DNA from: Ancylomarina subtilis
Lineage (GTDB): Bacteria > Bacteroidota > Bacteroidia > Bacteroidales > Marinifilaceae
Direction: 5' to 3'
Length of the DNA stretch: 64,000 nucleotides
Assembly: GCF_004217115.1 (NCBI RefSeq)
Contig: NZ_SHKN01000002.1
Location: forward strand, 1-64,000
Shown: positions 26,406-34,424 of the stretch, piece by piece
Layout: every line of letters begins with the position of its first letter
Numbering within the stretch: the first letter of the stretch is position 1
Notes under the pieces: generated by a model
What the model was told of the DNA's origin: nothing
The model's database searches: none
What the model saw: only the letters and a program-made list of their open reading frames with translations
Program-made: the position numbers and the translations under genes

Positions 26406-27140
26406 GTTGGTTTCTATTTTGTTTTCAAAGATATTTTAAAATCGAGTCAATTCTGGTTTTGACCTTAGTTTTATTGATTTTTAAGAAATAACATTACTTT
26501 ATTATACATGTTTACGATCTTTATTGTCTTGTTTTGTATTTGTTATAAATGCATATTGAGTATTGATAAGTTGTGTTTTTTAAGAGATTAAGCTGTTTTT
26601 TTGCGTTAGTGTTAAAAAAGTTTAAATATGGAGCATTGGGAAACTTTATCCTGAGAGTTTTGAGGTGTATTGGTAGACATAATTTCTCCGCCCTTTGATA
26701 ATTATGAATATTAGTGCTCTTATCCATTTTTGTTTGAATCGTTTTTCGGGAAAAAATGATTGCCTTCAATAATTGATTTCGTTTAGGAGCGCCTTTATAA
26801 TAAGGGGTTTAATTGTTTTTCAAGTTGCCTGTAGTTTAAGAATAATTGGAATTGGTTCTATTGAGATGTAGAGGTTATTCTAAATTGTTGGGCTTGTGGC
26901 GTAATAATATCTGCCATAATTATATATTTTGATGAATGGATTGTTTAAACTTGTTTCAATGGTTATATTTGTCCGCTAATTTGTTAGAACGATAGGGGAG
27001 TATAATCTTTTACGTGTAAAATCAGCAAATATAATTTGAGTATTGATTTGTGTTTTATGTTATTTTTCTTATCTTAAACACAACTAATACTGAGGGATTG
27101 AGATATTTCTCGTTTTTTAAAAGAATAAAAATATTAGTGT
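26406..27140 (+). other. Long intergenic region before the HYR-protein operon
   Basis: About 735 very AT-rich bases between divergent genes. It contains the HAD gene promoter at its left end. A near-palindrome TTTTAC-GT-GTAAAA lies at 27008-27021, about 120 bases before the operon. A poor -7 match (TATTTTTC) lies near 27060. An 82-codon minus-strand frame (26521-26769) has no recognisable features and is not called. The length leaves room for regulation of the operon. Confidence 0.5.
26426..26433 (-). promoter_or_regulatory. -7 promoter element of the HAD phosphatase gene
   Basis: TATCTTTG on the minus strand, about 20 bases before the start codon. A partial -33 match (TTGA) lies 14-15 bases upstream. 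Confidence 0.4.
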
Positions 27141-30100
27141 TTGATTAAAACTATACACATTAAACTTCTACTAATAATAAGCCTGAGCATTCTGTTCGGG
27201 CATTCTGCGTTGGGGCAAAATTTCCCGACGTTCGTTGCGACTCAGAACGTATGTGTCAACGAAGAAGTAACTTATACGGGGTATGGACTTGATGGCTCTC
27301 AATTGTTTTTTGATATATACGAAAGTGATGGATCAACTGTTGTTTCATTAGGTAATGTTCTTACTCTTGCAGATCCTCCGGTTACAGTTATGTCGGGGGC
27401 AGATATGTATTATAAATATGAATTTGTAAATTACAAGTGGCTTACTCCCGGAACTTATGTTGTTAAAATACGTGAAGTAACTTCATCTGGTTGTGAGGGA
27501 GGTAATGCAACGGATTTGACTGTTGTTGTAAGTCCTTTGCCTGATATCTCTAGCTTAAGTTTTAATGTTTCAACACCAGTATGTAAAAATACATCTCCTG
27601 TATTTACCGTTTCTGGATTAAGTCCTGCTACAGCTTACTCTATTGGTTATGATGATAATGGCGTATCAAAGATTGTGAATGTCACGACTGATGGTTCCGG
27701 CAGTTGTTCATTGCCTGTTGATGCTATTGATGCTACTGCTACTTATAATGTTGAAAGTGTAGCTTTTAATGATGGTAGTGCGAATTGTGCTGCAAGTCCT
27801 GCACCGTCATTAACTGCAGAAACGTCTTTAATTGAAAATACTCCTCCAACAATAACTGCACCAGCAGCCATCAGTGTAAATGTAGATGCCGGCACATGTG
27901 GAGCAGCTTCATCAGGAGTTACTTTAGGTACGCCAACCACTGCTGATAATTGCGGTGTTGCAAGCACAATCAATGATGCACCTTTGACTTTCCCAATTGG
28001 AAACACAACGGTGACTTGGACCGTAACGGATAATTCAGGTTTAACTGCTACGGATACTCAGATTGTAACAGTAGTTGATAATATTTCTCCAACGATAACG
28101 GCACCAGCAGATGTTGCAGTGAATTCCGATGCAGGTGATTGTACAGCCAGTTCAGTAGTACTTGGAACACCCGTAACATCAGATAACTGTACCGTTGCAA
28201 GTGTAACTAGTGATGCTCCGGCGGTATTCCCACTAGGAGAAACAACCGTGACTTGGACCGTAACAGATGGTTCCGGTTTGCAAGCAACCGCAACACAGAA
28301 AGTAACCGTAACAGATAATCAGAACCCCACGATAACAGCACCAGCAGATGTTGCTGTGAATTCAGACGCAGGTATTTGTACAGCCAGTTCAGTTGTGCTT
28401 GGAGCACCCGTAACAGCGGATAACTGTTCCGTAGCAAGTGTAACAAGTGACGCTCCAGCGGTATTCCCACTAGGAGAAACAACTGTGACTTGGACCGTAA
28501 CAGATGGTTCAGGTTTACAAGCTACAGCCACACAGAAAGTAACCGTAACAGATAATCAGAACCCCACGATAACAGCACCAGCAGATGTTGCTGTGAATTC
28601 AGACGCAGGTATTTGTACAGCCAGTTCAGTTGTGCTTGGAGCACCCGTAACAGCGGATAACTGTTCCGTAGCAAGTGTAACAAGTGACGCTTCAGCGGTA
28701 TTCCCACTAGGAGAAACAACCGTGACTTGGACCGTAACAGATGGTTCCGGTTTGCAAGCAACCGCAACACAGAAAGTAACCGTAACAGATAATCAGAATC
28801 CAACGATAACTGCACCAGCAGCCATCAGTGTAAATGTAGATGCCGGCACATGTGGAGCAGCTTCATCAGGAGTTACTTTAGGTACGCCAACCACTGCTGA
28901 TAATTGCGGTGTTGCAAGCACAATCAATGATGCACCTTTGACTTTCCCAATTGGAAACACAACGGTGACTTGGACCGTAACGGATAATTCAGGTTTAACT
29001 GCTACGGATACTCAGATTGTAACAGTAGTTGATAATATTTCTCCAACGATAACGGCACCAGCAGATGTTGCAGTGAATTCCGATGTTGATAATTGTACAG
29101 CCAGTTTAGTAACACTAGGCACTCCATCAACAGCTGATAATTGCAGTGTGGCATCAGTTAATAATGATGCCCCAGCGATATTCCCACTTGGTGAAACAAC
29201 AGTGACCTGGACGGTTATGGATGGTTCAGGTTTGCAGGCTACGGCAACACAAAAAGTAACAGTAACCGATAATCAGGCTCCTGTTTTTTCAAGTTGTCCA
29301 TCTTCAACAGTTATTTGGGCTGAAGATTTTAATAATTATTCGAATTTTACATATCAAGCTACTAATGCAGGTACTACTTGGCAAGGTTATTATTCATATG
29401 GTTTACATCATAAAGCTGCAGCTGTGGGAGGTTTATTAGAGATGCGTGTTGAAGAAGGTGCAAATGTCGAATGGCTTACGAATTATATTAATATTTCCTC
29501 AGAATCAGATGTACAGGTGTCTTTTGATTTAAGTTCCTGGGCAGGAAGTGCAGCTGATGGTTATATTGAATTTTGGGCGCGTGTTGATGGTGATCAGGGA
29601 GGTACTTATCAACTCTTTAAGACTATATCTGGTGCTGTTTCCAACCAAGTTGTAACTAGTCCTGTATTTAATGGGGATAAGCTTGAGTTATGGATACGGG
29701 TAGTTAAAGGTAGTTCTGTAGGCATATATTATGTAGATAATATCAGTTTAATAGCTCCTATGGTTAAAAATGTTGATCCTAATCAGTGTACATATACTGT
29801 ACAAGGGACTGAATTTAATGTAGAAGCTACTGATAATTGTACATTAAGTAGTTTAAATTATAATTTAACTGGAGCCACCACTGGAACAGGAACTAATCTT
29901 AATGGCCAAATAATTAACCAAGGGCTTACCACCATAACCTGGACTGCTACAGATGCTAGTAGTAATGAAGCATCTTGTAGTTTTGATGTTGTTATTGTTG
30001 ACAATGAGGAACCTATGCTTGCTGATTTAAATGTTATCATGTCTAAATCAGTTTGTCCGAATGATGGGGATGAGGGTAATACTCCTCAAACTGCTGTTGT

Positions 30101-30386
30101 GACCGGATTGAATTTAACTGCGGATTTATATTCTGACAATTGCACTGCAGATGGTAACCTGATTATTCAGTACAAAATCACTTTAGCTGATAATACAGTG
30201 GTGTCTGATTTTGGTGAGCAAGCAACAGGAGCTGTGTCTACAAGCGATCCAAGTGGCTATGCTTTTAAGGAAGGAATAACAACTGTGTCTTATAAAATAA
30301 TTGATGAAGCAACTAACGAATCTGAAATAAAATCGTTTACAGTTACGGTGAAACATAAACCGAATTCTGGATCGATAGAATATTAA
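27141..30386 (+). CDS. Large secreted HYR-repeat protein with an inserted domain
   Basis: A 1081-residue exported protein. The start is TTG 27141; no in-frame ATG lies near the signal peptide (IKLLLIISLSILFGHSALG). After an Ig-like N-terminal region (about 27-232) come six complete HYR-type domains of ~79-81 residues (about 233-712, e.g. PTITAPADVAVNSDAG, TVTWTVTDGSGLQATATQ). A seventh HYR domain is split: NQAPVFSSCPS is followed by a ~155-residue domain starting VIWAEDFNNYSNF (about 720-875), and HYR resumes at VDPNQCTYTV. The C-terminal module ends KHKPNSGSIEY, a relative of the island's tail. The DNA of the repeats is nearly identical, so recombination can change repeat number. First gene of the operon; 24 bases separate it from the next. 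Confidence 0.85.
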   Translation: MIKTIHIKLLLIISLSILFGHSALGQNFPTFVATQNVCVNEEVTYTGYGLDGSQLFFDIYESDGSTVVSLGNVLTLADPPVTVMSGADMYYKYEFVNYKWLTPGTYVVKIREVTSSGCEGGNATDLTVVVSPLPDISSLSFNVSTPVCKNTSPVFTVSGLSPATAYSIGYDDNGVSKIVNVTTDGSGSCSLPVDAIDATATYNVESVAFNDGSANCAASPAPSLTAETSLIENTPPTITAPAAISVNVDAGTCGAASSGVTLGTPTTADNCGVASTINDAPLTFPIGNTTVTWTVTDNSGLTATDTQIVTVVDNISPTITAPADVAVNSDAGDCTASSVVLGTPVTSDNCTVASVTSDAPAVFPLGETTVTWTVTDGSGLQATATQKVTVTDNQNPTITAPADVAVNSDAGICTASSVVLGAPVTADNCSVASVTSDAPAVFPLGETTVTWTVTDGSGLQATATQKVTVTDNQNPTITAPADVAVNSDAGICTASSVVLGAPVTADNCSVASVTSDASAVFPLGETTVTWTVTDGSGLQATATQKVTVTDNQNPTITAPAAISVNVDAGTCGAASSGVTLGTPTTADNCGVASTINDAPLTFPIGNTTVTWTVTDNSGLTATDTQIVTVVDNISPTITAPADVAVNSDVDNCTASLVTLGTPSTADNCSVASVNNDAPAIFPLGETTVTWTVMDGSGLQATATQKVTVTDNQAPVFSSCPSSTVIWAEDFNNYSNFTYQATNAGTTWQGYYSYGLHHKAAAVGGLLEMRVEEGANVEWLTNYINISSESDVQVSFDLSSWAGSAADGYIEFWARVDGDQGGTYQLFKTISGAVSNQVVTSPVFNGDKLELWIRVVKGSSVGIYYVDNISLIAPMVKNVDPNQCTYTVQGTEFNVEATDNCTLSSLNYNLTGATTGTGTNLNGQIINQGLTTITWTATDASSNEASCSFDVVIVDNEEPMLADLNVIMSKSVCPNDGDEGNTPQTAVVTGLNLTADLYSDNCTADGNLIIQYKITLADNTVVSDFGEQATGAVSTSDPSGYAFKEGITTVSYKIIDEATNESEIKSFTVTVKHKPNSGSIEY
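27852..28131 (+). repeat. 280-bp exact direct repeat in the HYR gene, copy 1
   Basis: Identical at every base to 28806-29085, 954 bases (318 codons) downstream. It spans HYR unit 1 and the start of unit 2. Between the copies lie two further near-identical 237-bp units (starting about 28325 and 28562). The spacing is a multiple of three, so loss or gain of units keeps the frame. Confidence 0.95.
28806..29085 (+). repeat. 280-bp exact direct repeat in the HYR gene, copy 2
   Basis: Second copy of the 27852-28131 segment, covering HYR unit 5 and the start of unit 6. Divergence begins at 29086, where unit 6 reads DVDNCT instead of DAGDCT. Confidence 0.95.
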
Positions 30387-30410
30387 AAAAAACAACTAAA
30401 TATACACACT

Positions 30411-31253
30411 ATGAAAAAATTATTACATCTTTTATCGGTAGTAGCAATTCTTACATTAGGCTCGACTAGTGTATTTGCTCAAAGTGGAACAGGAGGATCA
30501 CTTGGTGATGGAGATGATCCTTATTTAGGTACAACTCACAATTATAAGGTTACAAAAGATGGTGGAACCATTGTATGGGCAGTTCTGCATGCCGGAGATT
30601 CTACAGATGCATCTGCTGATGTGACATTGGGAACCAATGGGGGTGAGAATATTGATATCACTTGGAATACTGCTGGGGACTATATAATTGAATATACCGA
30701 AACATTAAATGGATGTTCTACTAAACGTATTTTGGGCGTGACGGTTCATGCAAATTCATTCTATCTCTATTTGGCTGATAATTCAGAAGCATGTAACAGT
30801 GAAGAAGGTAATGTGCTTGATTGGGGTGTATATGAAACAAAATCTGATGTTAAAACCGAATTAACCTTTACTGTTAATATGACAAAGGATAGTGGTTTCA
30901 GTATCGATAATTATCAGTTTACAGGAGATTTTGTTTTACCTACAGATGTTACAATTGCTGATGCAGCTGATGTGACCGTAGATGGTGGTACTAAAACGAA
31001 TGGAACTGGAAACGGTAATTTTACAGTTTCTGCTACAGCAACTGATGCCGCAACTTCAGGAGTGGTAACTATTAAAGTACTGGTATCAGGTAAAGTGACC
31101 GATGGTGGTAATGTTACTTTAAACCTAACTAATGGTAAAGCAACAAAAGGAAGTACTATAACACCGGATAATACATTATTGCCAGCTTCATCAGATAGAG
31201 CGCAGGTTGTAGTACTTAAGCCTCTTCCTGGTTCAACTAATATCTCATTCTAG
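30411..31253 (+). CDS. Small secreted two-domain protein, paralogue 1 of the putative fibre subunits
   Basis: A 280-residue exported protein with signal peptide LLHLLSVVAILTLGSTSVFA (cleaved before QSG). The N-terminal domain (about 40-125) is PKD/Ig-like: PYLGTTHNYKV, IDITWNTAGDYIIEY, NGCSTKR. The second domain (about 130-265) is beta-rich, beginning NSFYLYLADNSEACNSEEG. The mature protein has exactly two cysteines, one in each domain at places shared by its four sister genes. It ends VVVLKPLPGSTNISF, with the proline-rich tail and final hydrophobic strand of the family. No T9SS domain or lipobox is present. Function unknown; a structural subunit is inferred from the tandem arrangement. Confidence 0.8.
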   Translation: MKKLLHLLSVVAILTLGSTSVFAQSGTGGSLGDGDDPYLGTTHNYKVTKDGGTIVWAVLHAGDSTDASADVTLGTNGGENIDITWNTAGDYIIEYTETLNGCSTKRILGVTVHANSFYLYLADNSEACNSEEGNVLDWGVYETKSDVKTELTFTVNMTKDSGFSIDNYQFTGDFVLPTDVTIADAADVTVDGGTKTNGTGNGNFTVSATATDAATSGVVTIKVLVSGKVTDGGNVTLNLTNGKATKGSTITPDNTLLPASSDRAQVVVLKPLPGSTNISF

Positions 31254-31272
31254 AATTGAAAAAACAAAGGAT

Positions 31273-32082
31273 ATGAAATCGATAAAACTAATAATTGCAT
31301 CCTTACTACTGATGGTTGGTGGTAATGTATTTGCACAAACAGGGACAACACCCTTTGTTGGATCTACGCATACATATGAGGTTACAAGAGGTTTGGCAAC
31401 AGGATCAACGTTAACGTGGAGTGTTTTAAATACCGCTGATAAAAGTGGTGCCGATGCTGGTGATTTTTCAATTGCATCTAATGGTGGTGCGACTGTTGAT
31501 ATTACATGGAAGAAAGCGGGTAACTATACTGTGCAGTTAGCAGAGGAAAATTCAACAACTGGTTGTATCACCTTACGTCAGTCAGATGTAGTTGTAGGTA
31601 CCAATCAATTTGATATTGCTATAGCCGATCTTACAGCAACATGTTCTGATGCAAGTGGAACTGTAATTGTGAATAATGCTAATGATAACCTAGGAACAAC
31701 AAGCAAGACTTTCACAATTGATATGAAGACTCAGGCAGATATGACGGGAGCAACGTTTATTCCGGACTGGAAATTCGATTATGAAGTGACCAGTACAAAT
31801 GGTGATCTTCAGTCTGTGACTTTTGATGATAACACGGCCGTTACCTCTCCGGTAGTAGGTGCAAATTCTGCAACGGGAACAGTTACGGTAAACAATGATG
31901 ATTATAGTATTCAGTTAACTGTTGTGTTTAATAATACCTGGAATAATGGTGATGTTATAACAGTGACATTATCGAATGGAATAGAATTAACATACAATAC
32001 ACCTGATGGTTTGAATACAAATGATGAAGGTGCTATTACGATTAATGCGCTACCTGCTACAACAAATATTACAACTGACTAA
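31273..32082 (+). CDS. Small secreted two-domain protein, paralogue 2
   Basis: A 269-residue exported protein; signal peptide LIIASLLLMVGGNVFA, mature start QTGTTPFVGSTHTYEV. The N-terminal PKD/Ig-like domain contains LTWSVLN, VDITWKKAGNYTVQL and the first cysteine in TTGCITLR. The second domain starts NQFDIAIADLTATCSDASG with the second cysteine. It ends ITINALPATTNITTD. It resembles its upstream neighbour in domain order, cysteine placement and N-terminal phrase (P[FY][VL]G[ST]TH). Nineteen bases separate the two genes, so they are co-transcribed. Confidence 0.8.
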   Translation: MKSIKLIIASLLLMVGGNVFAQTGTTPFVGSTHTYEVTRGLATGSTLTWSVLNTADKSGADAGDFSIASNGGATVDITWKKAGNYTVQLAEENSTTGCITLRQSDVVVGTNQFDIAIADLTATCSDASGTVIVNNANDNLGTTSKTFTIDMKTQADMTGATFIPDWKFDYEVTSTNGDLQSVTFDDNTAVTSPVVGANSATGTVTVNNDDYSIQLTVVFNNTWNNGDVITVTLSNGIELTYNTPDGLNTNDEGAITINALPATTNITTD

Positions 32083-32106
32083 TAAAAATCCTAAATACAC
32101 ACTATC

Positions 32107-32964
32107 ATGAAAAAAATTAGAAATTTATGTATCGCAATTATAGCTCTCGTTGGGCTATCAAGTGCAGCCGTTGCACAAAATGGTGAAACTCCTTATTTGG
32201 GTTCAACGCATTCTTACACTGTTGATGATCATGCTGGCAGCACATATGCTTGGTCAGTGACAACAGACTTTCAGGGAACAGCTGATGCCTCTGGAGTTGT
32301 AACTTTTTCGGCGACAACAGGCAATTCTATCAATATTACTTGGGATAGTCCTGCTATTGGGACTACTTATTTTGTGCATGTTGTTGAAACGAATGGTGAA
32401 GGCTGTTCTAACCACAAAGTGCTTGCGGTTAATCCTGTGAATGGATTCGTACTTCAATTAGCAAGTGTAAATGACTCAGATGCCGTTCTAACTGGAGCTG
32501 ATTTACAGCAGTGTGCCCCTGATGCTTCAGTAACTGCTTACGATCCAGGTACAGGAAACTTCACTTACGCTTATGGTACAAATACGTTCTTCTATAAGAT
32601 TACAGCTTCAGGTATTGGTAATAATGGTTGGAGTCCTCAATTTACATTAGGAACAACTGATGGCGCTGCAACTTATGTTGCGACTTGGGGAACAACATCT
32701 GCAGGCACAGGTAATACTGTTGCTAATTTAGATGGTACAACAGTTAATGATATTGATGTTGCCGGAGGTAATGTATCTATATGGATTAAGGTTGTTGTGA
32801 CAAATGCTGAAGGTGTTACTGCAAACCCAATTGTTGTGACCTTATTGGATGGAGCAAATACTTCTGAGGATGAATATGGTAATGATGTTACCTCAGTTAC
32901 GGGTTCTGCTGCGACACAAACTGTTAAGGCTCGTCCTAACACAAGTGGAATTACTACGATTTAA
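32107..32964 (+). CDS. Small secreted two-domain protein, paralogue 3
   Basis: A 285-residue exported protein; signal peptide NLCIAIIALVGLSSAAVA, mature start QNGETPYLGSTHSYTV. The PKD/Ig-like first domain has YAWSVTTD, INITWDSPAIGTTYFVHV and the cysteine in GEGCSNHK. The second domain starts NGFVLQLASVNDSD and carries the second cysteine in LQQCAPDAS. It ends TVKARPNTSGITTI. It is slightly longer than its sisters through extra loops in the second domain. The gap to the previous gene is 24 bases and includes TAAATACACACTA, similar to the leader before paralogue 1 (AAATATACACACTATG). Confidence 0.8.
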   Translation: MKKIRNLCIAIIALVGLSSAAVAQNGETPYLGSTHSYTVDDHAGSTYAWSVTTDFQGTADASGVVTFSATTGNSINITWDSPAIGTTYFVHVVETNGEGCSNHKVLAVNPVNGFVLQLASVNDSDAVLTGADLQQCAPDASVTAYDPGTGNFTYAYGTNTFFYKITASGIGNNGWSPQFTLGTTDGAATYVATWGTTSAGTGNTVANLDGTTVNDIDVAGGNVSIWIKVVVTNAEGVTANPIVVTLLDGANTSEDEYGNDVTSVTGSAATQTVKARPNTSGITTI

Positions 32965-32982
32965 TAGTTAAGAAAAAACTAT

Positions 32983-33681
32983 TTGAAAACTCAAATACAT
33001 AAAGGGATTTTATTCATGATTTTCATGATCCTGGCCGTGACCAAAGTCACGGCCCAGGATACTTTTGTGCTATTTGAACAAGCCTCTCACGTTTATACCG
33101 TCACTAAAACAGATGGTAATATCTATTCATGGTCGGTATTTGCTAGTACTGATTTGAATAATGAAATAACTGATATAGATATTGTAGAGTTTGTTAGTGG
33201 GAAAGACTCTAATCAAACGGAAATAAAGTGGAAACAAGCCGGAGAGTACGTGCTTGTTATAGAGGAAGTTGGCTTGTGTCAAAACTTAAAGGCTCATAGG
33301 GTTAGCGTAATTAATTCACCAACTATTGCTTTTGAACAATTAACATCAGAAGATTGTCCTGATGAGGACAGCAGTTTTGCTACTGCATTAGTAGCGAGAT
33401 TCGATACCGATAATGATTTATCGGAAACAAATTACCCTCTTACTGTAAGCTATAGAATTGCAGGAGAAACAACGGATAGGACTGCAATTGTCAATTTTGC
33501 AGAAAAATTGCTTCATATCGAAGGAATAATTGAAGATATCAACAATGAAACCATAAACCGGATAACTATAGTAAGCGCCAAGAATAAATACGGAGGAAAG
33601 CTTAATGTGGTTGCCGGACAAGATATACATACAAGAACAATTTTCAAGAAGCCTGTTATCACGGCTATTGAATTGAATTAA
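32983..33681 (+). CDS. Small secreted two-domain protein, paralogue 4
   Basis: A 232-residue exported protein read from TTG 32983, which gives signal peptide GILFMIFMILAVTKVTA. The internal ATGs would shorten the signal too much. The first domain has SHVYTVTKTDGNIYSWSVF, EIKWKQAGEYVLVIE and the cysteine in VGLCQNLK. The second domain starts SPTIAFEQLTSEDCPDEDS with the second cysteine and is shorter than in paralogues 1-3. It ends IFKKPVITAIELN, with the tail in reduced form. The gene shares its layout with its neighbours and lies 18 bases after the previous stop. Confidence 0.78.
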   Translation: MKTQIHKGILFMIFMILAVTKVTAQDTFVLFEQASHVYTVTKTDGNIYSWSVFASTDLNNEITDIDIVEFVSGKDSNQTEIKWKQAGEYVLVIEEVGLCQNLKAHRVSVINSPTIAFEQLTSEDCPDEDSSFATALVARFDTDNDLSETNYPLTVSYRIAGETTDRTAIVNFAEKLLHIEGIIEDINNETINRITIVSAKNKYGGKLNVVAGQDIHTRTIFKKPVITAIELN

Positions 33682-33713
33682 AAAAACAACTAAACGAACT
33701 AAATAAAATCAGA

Positions 33714-34406
33714 ATGAAAAATTTATTAAAGAAATCACTTTTCACCTTAGCTATTGTGTGTTTGGGCTATAGTGCGTTTGCTCAAGTAGATCAGACTGTA
33801 ACTAAGGGAAAGAGTCAATCATACAAAGTGGATGATGAAGGATTAACTTATACCTGGAATGTTAATGGTGGAACAGTTTCAGATCTAACTACTCAAACTG
33901 GAAATACAGTATTGATTGATTGGAGCATCGAGGGAACATGGGATCTAACGGTGTTTGGTACAGATGCGAATAATTGTATTACAGAAACTAGAACTTTTCA
34001 AATTGAAGTAGTTGGAGCAGCTACTGCGAATTTTGCAGGAACATCAGGTCCAGTTGTAACATGTTCTGATCTGAATGGCGGATTGCCAGGCGGATTACTT
34101 GATGAAAGTTTATTTGCACTTGATTTAAAAGGAGGAGTTGCTCCTTATGATGTTACTTACGAAGTTCGTGATGCATCAAGTGCTGTTGTTCAAGCTTCTA
34201 AGACAGTGACAGGTATTGCTGATGGGGAAGATATTACTATTACAAACGATTTTGTAAACACTTCAGGTGGTGATGAAGTTTATACAGTTGTTATTACTAA
34301 AGTAATTACGAAAGATGGTGTTAATGTAACTCTAGGTGCAGATGTAACTAGAACTATAACTGTTCACTCTAAACCAACTATTTCAGGAACCATTAGTTTA
34401 AACTAG
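33714..34406 (+). CDS. Small secreted two-domain protein, paralogue 5
   Basis: A 230-residue exported protein; signal peptide SLFTLAIVCLGYSAFA, mature start QVDQTVTKGKSQSYKV. The first domain has LTYTWNVNGG, LIDWSIEGTWDLTVF and a cysteine in NNCITET. The second domain starts TANFAGTSGPVVTCSDLNG with the second cysteine. It ends ITVHSKPTISGTISLN. Its N-terminus (VTKGKSQSYKVDDEG) is the closest of the five to that of the next, anchor-like protein (VVKGTALSFKVDDNP), which lies only 18 bases downstream. Confidence 0.8.
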   Translation: MKNLLKKSLFTLAIVCLGYSAFAQVDQTVTKGKSQSYKVDDEGLTYTWNVNGGTVSDLTTQTGNTVLIDWSIEGTWDLTVFGTDANNCITETRTFQIEVVGAATANFAGTSGPVVTCSDLNGGLPGGLLDESLFALDLKGGVAPYDVTYEVRDASSAVVQASKTVTGIADGEDITITNDFVNTSGGDEVYTVVITKVITKDGVNVTLGADVTRTITVHSKPTISGTISLN

Positions 34407-34424
34407 AATAATTATTTAAAATAA

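Noticed and set aside
26521-26769. An 82-codon minus-strand frame in the long AT-rich gap
   Set aside because: Low complexity, rich in Asn, Lys and Ile as expected from AT-rich noncoding DNA; no supporting feature.
28207-28815. Long minus-strand frames opposite the HYR repeats
   Set aside because: They are antisense shadows of the repeat codons and share the repeat period.
27840-29290. Regular direct repeats that could be mistaken for a CRISPR array
   Set aside because: The repeats are 237-280 bases long, lie in frame inside one gene and encode HYR domains; no short repeat/spacer pattern exists.
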